A stretch of 64,000 bases of DNA from Mangrovibacter plantisponsor. GTDB lineage: Bacteria > Pseudomonadota > Gammaproteobacteria > Enterobacterales > Enterobacteriaceae. A program made the translations under genes and the position numbers. Of the stretch, positions 50,438 through 57,898 are shown piece after piece. Within the stretch, counting starts at the first letter, position 1; each line of letters opens with the position of its first letter. The DNA lies in NCBI RefSeq assembly GCF_003182475.1, contig NZ_QGTS01000014.1, positions 1 through 64,000 of the forward strand, in the 5' to 3' direction. The notes below the pieces were generated by a model. It had not been told where the DNA came from, made no database searches, and was given only the letters and a program-made list of their open reading frames with translations.

Positions 50438-50758
50438 ATGACCTGGAATGATATTGTAATTACAGCTTCGATATGGCCTCCCGTGATTTTTTATATTGTG
50501 TCAATCGTTGTAGGTGTATTGTTATACGTAGGGAAGTACTATCTACATCGCCGTGCTAATTTTACTGTATTCATTCTTTATGGGTTAGTTGTGGGTGCTG
50601 CCGCCTCGGTGCAAATGTGTTTATATAGGTTTGGTGAAGACTTTGCGAAAGATATATTAAGGGTGAGCTTAGATGTGTATGGATGCGATTCAATATATAA
50701 TGGCACATTTATTTTTTTTCTAATATACATTTTTGCTATGCCAACAAGATTTAAATAA
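50438..50758 (+). CDS. Small membrane protein, immunity-like family, array copy 2
   Basis: This 106-residue paralogue begins MTWNDIVITASIWPPVIFYI. I choose ATG 50438, which has AAGGA upstream and matches the starts of copies 1, 3 and 4, over the in-frame 50414 codon. Key shared features: a TM at SIWPP through VGVLLYVGKYY, HRRAN, a second TM, RFGEDFAKDILRV, LDVYGCDSI, a last TM and PTRFK. Copies 2, 3 and 4 are clearly closest to one another, so they arose by tandem duplication. The spacer to copy 3 repeats the CACAAGGAAAGT word seen before other copies. Confidence 0.78.
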   Translation: MTWNDIVITASIWPPVIFYIVSIVVGVLLYVGKYYLHRRANFTVFILYGLVVGAAASVQMCLYRFGEDFAKDILRVSLDVYGCDSIYNGTFIFFLIYIFAMPTRFK

Positions 50759-50784
50759 TCATACCTAAGCACAAGGAAAGTACG

Positions 50785-51135
50785 ATGGCCTGGAATGAAA
50801 TTATAATCACAAATTCAATATGGCCCCCCATAATTTATTATATTGTGTCAATCATTGTTGGCATTTTGCTATTCGTTGGTAAGTACTATGTGCATCGTCG
50901 TGCTAATTTTACTGTCTTTATGCTTTATGGCCTTGTTGTGATCTTTTGTGGTGGTTGCCAACTGGCACTTTTCAGGTTTGGTGGTGATTTTGCCAGAGAT
51001 ATACTAAGAGTAAACTTAGATGTATATTCATATGATTCAATTTTCTATGGTTCATATCTGTTTGCTTTAGTGTATGCTCTTGCAACCCCAATTAGATTTA
51101 AACAATCACACCCAAGCACAAGTAATGTACTATGA
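50785..51135 (+). CDS. Small membrane protein, immunity-like family, array copy 3
   Basis: A 116-residue paralogue starting MAWNEIIITNSIWPPIIYYI, with the same three to four hydrophobic segments and motifs (HRRAN, RFGGDFARDILRV, LDVYSYDSI, PIRFK). It has a ten-residue C-terminal extension (QSHPSTSNVL) created by read-through of the position where the others stop. Its stop overlaps the copy 4 start by 4 bp (ATGA), so the two are translationally coupled. Confidence 0.78.
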   Translation: MAWNEIIITNSIWPPIIYYIVSIIVGILLFVGKYYVHRRANFTVFMLYGLVVIFCGGCQLALFRFGGDFARDILRVNLDVYSYDSIFYGSYLFALVYALATPIRFKQSHPSTSNVL

Positions 51136-51452
51136 CCTGGAGTGATATTGCAATAAAAAATTCAATATGGCCACCAATAATATACTACATTATTTCCATT
51201 GTCGTTGGTGTGCTGTTATTTATTGGTAAATATATAGTGCATCGCCGTGCAAATTTGCCAGGCTTTCTGCTTTATGCCTTCTTTGTTATTACCATTACAG
51301 CAGTGCAATTTTGTTTGATGTGGTTTGGTGCGGATTTTGCCAAGGATATACTAAGAATAGATTTAGATGTATATGGATATGAGTCAATATTCAATGGGAC
51401 ATATATTTTTACCATTATATATTCCCTTGCATTACCAACTAAGCTTAAATGA
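51132..51452 (+). CDS. Small membrane protein, immunity-like family, array copy 4
   Basis: A 106-residue paralogue starting MTWSDIAIKNSIWPPIIYYI, with HRRANLPGF, WFGADFAKDILRI, LDVYGYESI and a C-terminal PTKLK. It is coupled to copy 3. No toxin-like gene accompanies the four copies; the array is bounded by modC and the ybhA remnant. Like its neighbours it is more AT-rich than the core genes, a sign of horizontal origin. Confidence 0.78.
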   Translation: MTWSDIAIKNSIWPPIIYYIISIVVGVLLFIGKYIVHRRANLPGFLLYAFFVITITAVQFCLMWFGADFAKDILRIDLDVYGYESIFNGTYIFTIIYSLALPTKLK

Positions 51453-51569
51453 TCATGGTCTCCGGTATGTTGCAGGGAATTATTGCGGATTATGGCAACA
51501 GTCATGCTTAAAGTCCGCTGTTGTAAATACCGCTACTTTATTTCCACATACTTTTCGGGTGTAGCCAGG

Positions 51570-51601
51570 AGCCCGGAATAAACTGGTTCTTAAACCGGGC
51601 T
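51570..51601. terminator. Possible hairpin after the array / ybhA end
   Basis: AGCCCGG at 51570-51576 pairs with CCGGGCT at 51595-51601 around an 18-nt loop. It lies between the rightward array and the leftward ybhA remnant and may end either transcript; no T run, so support is weak. Confidence 0.4.
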
Positions 51602-51638
51602 GTGGCTTTATCAACAAAAAAGTGTACCAACACGCTAA

Positions 51639-52250
51639 TTACAACAGACTACGGGTAATAAAATCTGCAATTCCGGGTTGTGTATTGTCAGTGATAATCT
51701 GGCGTGCGTGCTGTTTAACTTCATCGGTAGCATTCCCCATCGCTACGCCCATACCGGCACTTGCCAGCATGCTGATATCGTTAAAGTTATCGCCGAACGC
51801 TACCACGTTTGCCATGCTTAAACCCTGAGATTCCACCCACTGCGCCAGGCGTTTCCCTTTACTGTTTCCGGTCTGCGCAACATCAACCTGATCATGCCAG
51901 GACCACTCACAGGTAAGGCCCAGCTCCTGTTCAACCACAGCGGTAAATTGTTGCAGGCGGGGAATATTGTAATCTGTCAGAGCGAACTTCCATATGGACT
52001 CACACTGGTCTACCTCCTGCTCCAAAGAGGCAACATGTAAAAATACCGGGCGTTGTTCTTCAGGTAATGTGCTGGCCCATTTCCGGGTACGCTCAACATG
52101 CCCAACATCATGCTGATACAACATGGCGTCGTCGACATACATCAGCCCGTGCACCTGGTGTTTTGCCAGCAACTTCACCACTGCATGAGCCTGCTGGTGG
52201 GAGAGCGGGTCGGATGAAAGTACTTTTTTTGCATGATAATCATACAAATA
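51639..52250 (-). pseudogene. ybhA: ybhA 3' fragment (pyridoxal phosphate phosphatase), split by integration
   Basis: The encoded residues match E. coli YbhA from YLYDYHAK to the C-terminus (YVDDAM, LECEWSWHDQVD-like CEWSWHDQVD, NSKGKRL, VAFGDNFNDISMLASAGMG). YbhA is a HAD phosphatase for pyridoxal phosphate and related substrates. The N-terminal part of about 70 residues, including the catalytic DLDGT motif, is missing: similarity stops at 52250, where the sequence becomes that of the mobile element. The first in-frame start is a TTG that is really an internal Leu codon. The 5' half should lie beyond the right end of the element, outside this window. Confidence 0.93.
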
Positions 52251-52298
52251 TATAATATGTTATACAAAAATTATTATCATTTTCTGGATAACTGAAAA
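52245..52298. other. Left attachment junction (attL) of the ybhA-integrated element
   Basis: YbhA similarity ends at codon TAT (52248-52250 on the minus strand), and the next bases are AT-rich and unrelated to ybhA, just 49 bp before the recombinase start codon. Serine integrases cross over at a 2-bp core, so the crossover should be within a few bases of 52248-52253. The partner attR is not in the window. Confidence 0.7.
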
Positions 52299-54191
52299 AT
52301 GAAAAAATGCTTTATATATCATAGAGTAAGCTCAGAACAACAACGATCTGGAACGGGTATTGAGCGTCAAGAACAAAACTTGAACGCATATGTAGAGCGT
52401 ACTAATCTACTTTCTGAAATGGATGATCCAGAAGCTATTATTATTAGCGATCAGGGTGTGTCAGCTTTCAAAGGTTTGAATATGTCCGAAGGGGAGTTAG
52501 GCCGATGGATGGAACAAGTACGTGGGGGTATGTGGGATGATTCACATTTAGTACTGGAAAGCATTGATCGCTTTAGTAGGCAAAACCCATTCACAGTTGT
52601 TGCGTATCTTTCAGAACTGGTTAATCACAATATTACTATTCATGATGTTTCATTGAATATGCTTATTAATCGTTCAAATAGTGCTATGTTGCCGCTCGTC
52701 ACGATGTCGGCTCAACGTGCCTATGAAGAGTCTAAACTCAAGAGTGATCGTATACGTGATGGGTGGAAACGTAGACGTGACCAAGCATTTAAGCAAGGTA
52801 CTATCGTTACTAACAAGCGTCCACAATGGATAGATGTAGTAGATGATAGGTATGTACTGAACGAGAAAGTAGCTGTTGTGCGTGAAATATTCCGTTTGTA
52901 TCAAACTGGTATTGGTACACCAACAATAGCGAAAATGCTTAATGAAAGAGGTAGCGAATGGCTGTTTGAATCTAGCCGTCTATGGCGTGGTGAATCTATT
53001 CATAAACTTCTACGTAATAAGAGGGTAACGGGCTCTATTTTTATTAGTGAAATTATTCGTGATTATAATAGTACTTTTAACCCGGTAGATCAGAAACTCT
53101 CTGAAATGGATGTATACCCAATTGCTATTTCAAAAGAGGAATTCGATTTAGTACAGGAATTGCTAAAATCACGTCGCTCTGGTGTTAAAGTAACTGGTGG
53201 TAAATTCCTGAAGAAATTCTATGATCCAGATACAAATAAACCATACTTAGACCGTGACGGTAATGTAATCGAATTGGAAGTAGATACAGGTAAGGAAATC
53301 ACACAGAGTAATATATTTAATGGGATTTTTCGTTGTGCACGTTGTGGTGAGGCAATGTATCATAATGTGGTAGTGACTAAACGGGATTCTAAGAAAAGGG
53401 GAAAGTTTACAGAGGAATACAGATACATCAGATGTATAGCTGAACGTGATGCACTTTGTGAGAACAAGGCACTTCAGTATGAAGTAGTTGAAAAATTTGT
53501 TATCGAACATATCAAGAACTTGGACTTTACCAAAATTCTACGGCCTAATGAAAATAATCCTGAAATTGAATTAGTACGTTTAAAGATTGAAGAAGAAGAA
53601 GCACACATAGAAGAATATAAACAAAACATTGAACGGTATCGTAACAGTGGTAAAAAAATACCGTTTGCCGTGTGGGGAGAACTTGAAGAATCGGAAGATA
53701 GACTAAAAGAACTCAAAGTACGTCAAAGTACATTCACTGAAGTACAAGTAGATACTGATTACCTTAGAACGGTTGATCCTTCCGTACTATTCGATGTTAA
53801 GAACATTGAAGTACGTTCAAGGATGGCAGCAGAACTATCTAAGATATTAGATGGTATTCAGCTTTACCGAACGGGTAAGCACTATGTAATTACAATCAAT
53901 TATAAAAAGGTGGAAGTACTTAAGCATGTACTATTTGTTGAAGCGAAGAAAGTGCCTGAACTGGTTTCTTGCGTTGCTATAGAGCGTTTTGGCGATACTG
54001 TAGCTTATTCTACGCCATCCTTCTGCATCGCTGTTGAAGGTGGTACATCACCTCATTTAATCAACGTAGAAGGGGAACCACTAAGTATCATTGATTGGTC
54101 GCTATTGCTGAACTATGTAGATGCTGTAGATCCTAATGATGATGTAGGTATTTGGATGCGAGACAACATGAATTTTGTATTCACTAATTAA
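52299..54191 (+). CDS. Large serine recombinase (phage integrase)
   Basis: This 630-residue site-specific recombinase has an N-terminal resolvase domain with catalytic Ser11 in YHRVSSEQQ and conserved Arg in ESIDRFSRQ, a recombinase domain (about 170-290), a zinc ribbon with Cys346, Cys349, Cys379 and Cys387, and a coiled coil (about 430-490, rich in Glu/Lys). This is the layout of large serine integrases, which insert between short attP and attB sites and need a directionality factor to excise. It lies 49 bp from the ybhA junction, as expected for the enzyme that made it. GTAC occurs about 17 times in the gene. Confidence 0.95.
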   Translation: MKKCFIYHRVSSEQQRSGTGIERQEQNLNAYVERTNLLSEMDDPEAIIISDQGVSAFKGLNMSEGELGRWMEQVRGGMWDDSHLVLESIDRFSRQNPFTVVAYLSELVNHNITIHDVSLNMLINRSNSAMLPLVTMSAQRAYEESKLKSDRIRDGWKRRRDQAFKQGTIVTNKRPQWIDVVDDRYVLNEKVAVVREIFRLYQTGIGTPTIAKMLNERGSEWLFESSRLWRGESIHKLLRNKRVTGSIFISEIIRDYNSTFNPVDQKLSEMDVYPIAISKEEFDLVQELLKSRRSGVKVTGGKFLKKFYDPDTNKPYLDRDGNVIELEVDTGKEITQSNIFNGIFRCARCGEAMYHNVVVTKRDSKKRGKFTEEYRYIRCIAERDALCENKALQYEVVEKFVIEHIKNLDFTKILRPNENNPEIELVRLKIEEEEAHIEEYKQNIERYRNSGKKIPFAVWGELEESEDRLKELKVRQSTFTEVQVDTDYLRTVDPSVLFDVKNIEVRSRMAAELSKILDGIQLYRTGKHYVITINYKKVEVLKHVLFVEAKKVPELVSCVAIERFGDTVAYSTPSFCIAVEGGTSPHLINVEGEPLSIIDWSLLLNYVDAVDPNDDVGIWMRDNMNFVFTN

Positions 54192-54271
54192 TTACCACAA
54201 TACCCAATACAGGCTTAACAGGAAGCACTCAGGGGCGATTTAAATCAAGTCTTAACCCATACCCACAGCCT

Positions 54272-54308
54272 ACACTCAGCCCCTGCTACAGAGCGTTACA
54301 GGGGCTTT
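54272..54308 (+). terminator. Recombinase gene terminator
   Basis: AGCCCCTG pairs with CAGGGGCT around a loop that is itself partly self-complementary (GCTACAGAGCGTTAC), followed by TTTTTG, about 80 bp after the recombinase stop. Confidence 0.85.
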
Positions 54309-54376
54309 TTGTTTGTTCCACATGTTTTCAGCATAATAAACTAAATAGAATAGTTAATTTTAAGTAAGGAAGATTT

Positions 54377-54499
54377 ATGAAAAGGATTATTCAGGAAATT
54401 TGTGTTATGGGAATTGTTTTGTGTATTGGGCTGGTTGGTTTTGCTCTTATGGGTTGGTGGTTTTTGTTGTTGATGATTGTGTTATGGGGGTGGGGATGA
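54377..54499 (+). CDS. Small single-TM protein (40 aa)
   Basis: The frame reads MKRIIQEICVMGIVLCIGLV at the start and is a basic tip followed by one long hydrophobic segment with three Trp near the end. A TAAGGA ribosome-binding site stands seven bases before ATG 54377. It overlaps the next small frame by 4 bp (ATGA), a sign that it is translated. The function is unknown; small phage membrane proteins of this kind include holin-like and superinfection-exclusion proteins. Confidence 0.5.
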   Translation: MKRIIQEICVMGIVLCIGLVGFALMGWWFLLLMIVLWGWG

Positions 54500-54609
54500 A
54501 AACAAGAAGAAAATATCGAAAAAATATCAAAAAAAATAGAAAATTTTTTAATTTGTTAGGGCTATTAATAAAGCCACATTTAATTGGTTATCTATCACAA
54601 TATTTATGA
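54496..54609 (+). CDS. Small basic protein (37 aa) coupled to the TM peptide
   Basis: Starts MKTRRKYRKNIKKNRKFFNL, with 13 basic residues in the first half and a hydrophobic tail (LLGLLIKPHLIGYLSQYL). It shares the ATGA overlap with 54377-54499. No family is recognisable. Coupled translation supports it, but its length keeps confidence modest. Confidence 0.4.
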   Translation: MKTRRKYRKNIKKNRKFFNLLGLLIKPHLIGYLSQYL

Positions 54610-54812
54610 AAAGTCAATACGGAATATTACAATTTGGCACCCGATAAGGGTTAAGTTTAACTCGGGTATAAAAATATCAAAACAAATATAGTCTGTCAAA
54701 TATTGAATTAATTTAACTTAAGTGCTGATTTTGTATTATCTGAGTCTGAGTTTATAATACTCAACGTCAAGTAAATGGCTTGATTAAACGAAACATTAAA
54801 TAGGTACTAAAT

Positions 54813-55157
54813 ATGAAAATTATTGAAGAACATAAATTTTATTCCAATGACATGGACAAAGAGGAACAAGATAAAGAAATTTGGGTTGACGGTAAACTGA
54901 CGTATACCATTCATGATGGATTAGAGAATGAGGATACTGATCAATTATCTCCATTCGAAGACCAACAAGTATTACAAACATTATTTTTTACTGATAAAGG
55001 TACGGTTCAACATAACCATGAAGATGATAGTTTTTACTTTCGTCTTGCTGATGATGTTACTATGGCATCGTATGTTGATGGCGAACTAATGCCTGAAGAT
55101 CCTGATGGTAAGTTTAATGATTTTATTACCTTCGCAAATGGTGTAAGCACTAAGTAA
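54813..55157 (+). CDS. Highly acidic protein of unknown function (114 aa)
   Basis: About 28 Asp/Glu against 9 Lys/Arg gives a net charge near -19. The protein starts MKIIEEHKFYSNDMDKEEQD, has no TM segment or Cys, and seems to be one compact domain. Acidic phage proteins of this size include DNA mimics that block restriction or other defences, but I see no specific family match, so this is only a possibility. It is monocistronic; a weak hairpin (CGGTCA / TGACCG, about 55186-55204) follows. Confidence 0.6.
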   Translation: MKIIEEHKFYSNDMDKEEQDKEIWVDGKLTYTIHDGLENEDTDQLSPFEDQQVLQTLFFTDKGTVQHNHEDDSFYFRLADDVTMASYVDGELMPEDPDGKFNDFITFANGVSTK

Positions 55158-55267
55158 AAAAGTTATAAACGCAAGTGCAAAACTTGTGGCGGTCATATCA
55201 TTTGACCGGCTTTAATTGAGAAGGTTTTTCCGATAATTAATAAATAGATTAAAAGGAGAATCAATAT

Positions 55268-55348
55268 ATGAACACGATTTTAATCGTAGCGTCGATACCA
55301 TTAACATTGAAGATGATTAGCGAAGTTATTATTCACTACTGGCACTAA
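55268..55348 (+). CDS. Possible 26-residue peptide with strong ribosome-binding site
   Basis: AAAAGGAGA stands about nine bases before ATG 55268, and the frame reads MNTILIVASIPLTLKMISEV and then VIIHYWH before stopping. It is hydrophobic and could be a small membrane or leader peptide. Only the ribosome-binding site supports it. Confidence 0.3.
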   Translation: MNTILIVASIPLTLKMISEVIIHYWH

Positions 55349-55467
55349 TACGAATCACTGTACCTAAAAGAATCGCTGCAAGTTTTTGGAACAAATAATA
55401 TCTTTACGGTATAATCAACATAACCGCACTTACCCGGTCAGCGTAAGAACACAATAATCTCCTCCAT

Positions 55468-55500
55468 GAAAAATACCCCTCGTGACATTGGGGTACTTTT
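55468..55500 (+). terminator. Intrinsic terminator in the element
   Basis: AAAAATACCCC and GGGGTACTTTTT form a stem around TCGTGACATT, with A and T runs that allow use in either direction. Confidence 0.75.
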
Positions 55501-55542
55501 TCGTGCGTGGAAATCATAATTTTGTGAACAAAGGAAGGTCAC

Positions 55543-55692
55543 ATGAAAGACAAAAAAACAAAAGGTGTTGGTGTACGCCTCAATGAAACACAAGAGAAAA
55601 CCCTACAAAGTATTATCGATAAGGGATTGGCTAAGAGCAATAGTGGGGCAATTCAATATCTGATCAACTCATATGCGATTAAGGAGGCGTGA
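55543..55692 (+). CDS. Ribbon-helix-helix-like small DNA-binding protein (49 aa)
   Basis: MKDKKTKGVGVRLNETQEKT begins a short beta strand (GVGVRL) followed by two helices (ETQEKTLQSIIDKGLA; SNSGAIQYLINSYA), the layout of Arc/CopG-type RHH regulators. It has an AAGGAAGG ribosome-binding site and sits 2 bp before the next gene. In phages such proteins act as small repressors or as recombination directionality factors; with a serine recombinase nearby either role is possible. It is too short to show in an ORF list with a 60-residue cutoff. Confidence 0.6.
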   Translation: MKDKKTKGVGVRLNETQEKTLQSIIDKGLAKSNSGAIQYLINSYAIKEA

Positions 55693-55693
55693 T

Positions 55694-55930
55694 ATGAAGA
55701 AGATCAGAACTAACCGGAAAAGTCTAAACAAGAGTGTCAGAAAAAAAGAAAGAGTAAACTTTATCAACTTAACTTTTGATCAGTACGAAAATATTCTATG
55801 CAGTAACATACCATTTTCTCGCATTTGTAATGTGCTCAAAGTTAACTGTAATAAGAAATTTTTCAGTAAGTTAAAGGCGAACGAGTTACCTGAGTACGAG
55901 GACTGGTATAAGAAAGTGAAAGGTAATTAG
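55694..55930 (+). CDS. Small basic phage protein, unknown (78 aa)
   Basis: I start at ATG 55694, six bases after AAGGAGG inside the end of the RHH gene, giving MKKIRTNRKSLNKSVRKKER and then a domain with two Cys. It is strongly basic and may bind nucleic acid. It is paired with the RHH gene, as the only two genes of this short operon. I recognise no family. Confidence 0.6.
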   Translation: MKKIRTNRKSLNKSVRKKERVNFINLTFDQYENILCSNIPFSRICNVLKVNCNKKFFSKLKANELPEYEDWYKKVKGN

Positions 55931-55998
55931 TGTGAACAATCCAACTTATCTGTATCCACCGTCAGAAGAAACTCATACACAATATCTATAAACAAAAA

Positions 55999-56025
55999 GC
56001 CCGGTATGTTGGAGCCATACCGGGC
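55999..56025 (-). terminator. Strong hairpin, minus-strand terminator orientation
   Basis: GCCCGGTATG and CATACCGGGC form a perfect 10-bp stem. On the minus strand it is followed by TTTTTG, so it would end leftward transcription, although no leftward gene is seen here. On the plus strand it is a structured leader before the gene at 56087. Confidence 0.7.
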
Positions 56026-56049
56026 AATCAATACTAAGGACGTAAACTT

Positions 56050-56094
56050 ATGAACTATATACAAAGCTATTTATCAGGCGGCAATCATGGCTAA
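56050..56094 (+). CDS. 14-residue leader peptide overlapping the next gene
   Basis: ATG 56050 follows AAGGA at a good distance and encodes MNYIQSYLSGGNHG, stopping eight bases inside the next gene, whose own start has only a weak ribosome-binding site. This looks like a leader that couples translation to the downstream frame. Confidence 0.35.
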   Translation: MNYIQSYLSGGNHG

Positions 56095-56554
56095 AAAGGA
56101 AGTAATCCACGGCAACACAAAGCTGAACGAGGCATTGAAACGTACTAACTACAATGGCCTATCCCCTGAAGCCAAAACTATTATTAATGAAGCTATACAG
56201 AACTGTCCATCACTTGGTAAGTACAAACTACCAGTTGATGATGTGTTCTACATCATACGCAACGCTAACGAGCTATCGAAAGAACAGGTACTACACCATC
56301 TGACAATCTACCGCTCGGACAAATCGAAGAAGTTTCCCAACAGCGTGTCATCTATTGAGAAGTACAAGAAAGCCTGTACCGCAGTTGCTAAGGCACTTGA
56401 AGACTTTATTGAAGGTGGTGGTCTGTTGTGTGGACTCAAGAAAGTACTTCCAGCAAAGCCGATGAACGATGAACAAAAGCAGACAGTACAGAATTTGTTG
56501 GACGAAAACGCATCAGCTATGGATATAATCGCCTATCTTCAGACAATACGATAA
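56087..56554 (+). CDS. Phage protein of unknown function (155 aa)
   Basis: The protein (MAKKEVIHGNTKLNEALKRT at the start) is predicted mostly helical, with Lys/Glu-rich segments and no TM. I do not recognise it. It has seven GTAC tetramers in 468 bp, the highest density among the element's genes along with the terminase genes, so it probably belongs to the element's original backbone rather than to later cargo. A terminator follows at once. Confidence 0.6.
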   Translation: MAKKEVIHGNTKLNEALKRTNYNGLSPEAKTIINEAIQNCPSLGKYKLPVDDVFYIIRNANELSKEQVLHHLTIYRSDKSKKFPNSVSSIEKYKKACTAVAKALEDFIEGGGLLCGLKKVLPAKPMNDEQKQTVQNLLDENASAMDIIAYLQTIR

Positions 56555-56562
56555 CCGTAACT

Positions 56563-56604
56563 ATAACCGTAACAAGGTAGTAAAAAATACGGTTATTATT
56601 TTTT
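56563..56604 (+). terminator. Terminator after the 155-residue protein gene
   Basis: ATAACCGTA at 56563-56571 pairs with TACGGTTAT at 56588-56596, followed by TATTTTTT. Confidence 0.75.
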
Positions 56605-57168
56605 GAAGTGATTAGCTAATGCATAATTATGCATAAAAAAGCACAATATAAGCATAAAATGGCCTTTTTATGCATATTTATGCGTTTTTGACCTTTTTTA
56701 AGATTAACCGTAACTTAATATAATATAACTTTCACTTTTTACTTTAAAGGCAATTGACTTACATATCTTTCAGTCTCAGAGAGCCTGACTCGCTTTGCTC
56801 GCCAGTCTCTATAAAACTCAATGATAAGATCATAACTTGCGTTTTTGTCGCACTGAAGTACTCCAAAGAACGCCGCGTTCGTTTCTCGCTTTGCTCGGTC
56901 ACTTAATCGTTCTGAACAAAATGATTTGGTCTGCCGTCTTCGTGAGTAACTACGCGTCGCGTTGCTCCTTGTCGAGTACCGGGCTGTTTAAGCCCTGCTT
57001 GAGTTATATCAATCTACTAACTATAGTAGTGACTTGTCCCTGAGTTAGTACTGAGTTGTATTACTTAGCTATATGAAAAGAGGGAATAATATATCCAATT
57101 GAGAGCAAACTATGAGTCATACTGTGCTTTTAATGGGGAAGTGATTTTTACTGGAGTTAGGTGGAATA
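56605..57168. other. Noncoding region with AT-rich TATGCATA repeats and GCTTTGCTCG repeats
   Basis: I find no gene here. From 56617 to 56697 the word TTATGCATA or close variants recur on both strands, resembling iterons or operator clusters. From 56785 to 56985 the word CTCGCTTTGCTCG occurs twice exactly, with a third degenerate copy (GTCGCGTTGCTCC), each able to start a small hairpin (for example GACT / AGTC around the first). The region could be a replication origin, a control region or a structured RNA. Confidence 0.5.
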
Positions 57169-57636
57169 ATGAATTTGTTATCTCTAGCTACAAAATACAA
57201 AGATATATTAACCATAGGTTTTTCAGTACTATCATTTGTAATTGCATGTACGTCTTTGTTCTTTTCTGGTAGGACAGCGTGGTATGATAGATCACGTCTC
57301 ATAATTAAAGGTAGAGTTGTATATGAACCAGAACGTAATAAAGCTTATAAAATTGAAGTGATTGTTCTTAATGTCGGTAGACGTGATGCGGTATTAGAAG
57401 GGATATTGTGTCACTACGAATGCGATAGGAGAGGATATTCCTATATAAAAGAAGGGGTCGTCATTAAGGAGAAACAAAGGGAAATATTCACTATTACGTT
57501 TCATGACTTAATCATGACAGAAGATGAAGGTGAGGTATATCAATTAGAGAATATTACAATACTGGACATAGAAGGGAAGGAACATAAAATACCTAATTCA
57601 TATGGCCTTGTCGAAAAATTTGCTAAAAATGTATAG
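57169..57636 (+). CDS. Membrane-anchored protein of unknown function (155 aa)
   Basis: One TM segment near the N-terminus (about 14-33, ILTIGFSVLSFVIACTSLFF) is followed by a soluble domain with alternating beta-strand pattern (KAYKIEVIVLNVGRRDAVLEG). AGGTGG precedes ATG 57169. The domain order, N-terminal TM then an immunoglobulin-like beta domain, is common among small phage and effector-neighbour proteins, but I cannot name the family. It lies 262 bp upstream of the DUF4225 gene on the same strand. Confidence 0.6.
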   Translation: MNLLSLATKYKDILTIGFSVLSFVIACTSLFFSGRTAWYDRSRLIIKGRVVYEPERNKAYKIEVIVLNVGRRDAVLEGILCHYECDRRGYSYIKEGVVIKEKQREIFTITFHDLIMTEDEGEVYQLENITILDIEGKEHKIPNSYGLVEKFAKNV

Positions 57637-57898
57637 TTTGGAGTGCGTTGTTACGACGGTGAGGTACTAAAAAAATATGTTAAATAACATGTCAGGTACT
57701 TTACGCATCATTTAGGGAATATAAATACAATTCATATTGTAGACTATCACTTTATATCGTAGGCGTGTTTGCGTGATATTTATTGTGATTTCTTCATTAT
57801 TGACTTCTGATAGTCATACCGTATTCACTATATTAGTACTAATCCTATTGACTGATTGCCTCTCAGTGGTTTAATGGCATAAAAGGGAGGTTACACAC
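57637..57898 (+). promoter_or_regulatory. AT-rich spacer upstream of the DUF4225 gene
   Basis: The 262-bp AT-rich spacer holds no gene I can support and should contain the promoter of the DUF4225/immunity pair. GGGAGG stands nine bases before ATG 57899. Confidence 0.45.

Noticed and set aside
56837-57043. 68-codon plus-strand frame in the repeat-rich noncoding block
   Set aside because: It spans the GCTTTGCTCG repeats, lacks a ribosome-binding site and looks like chance.
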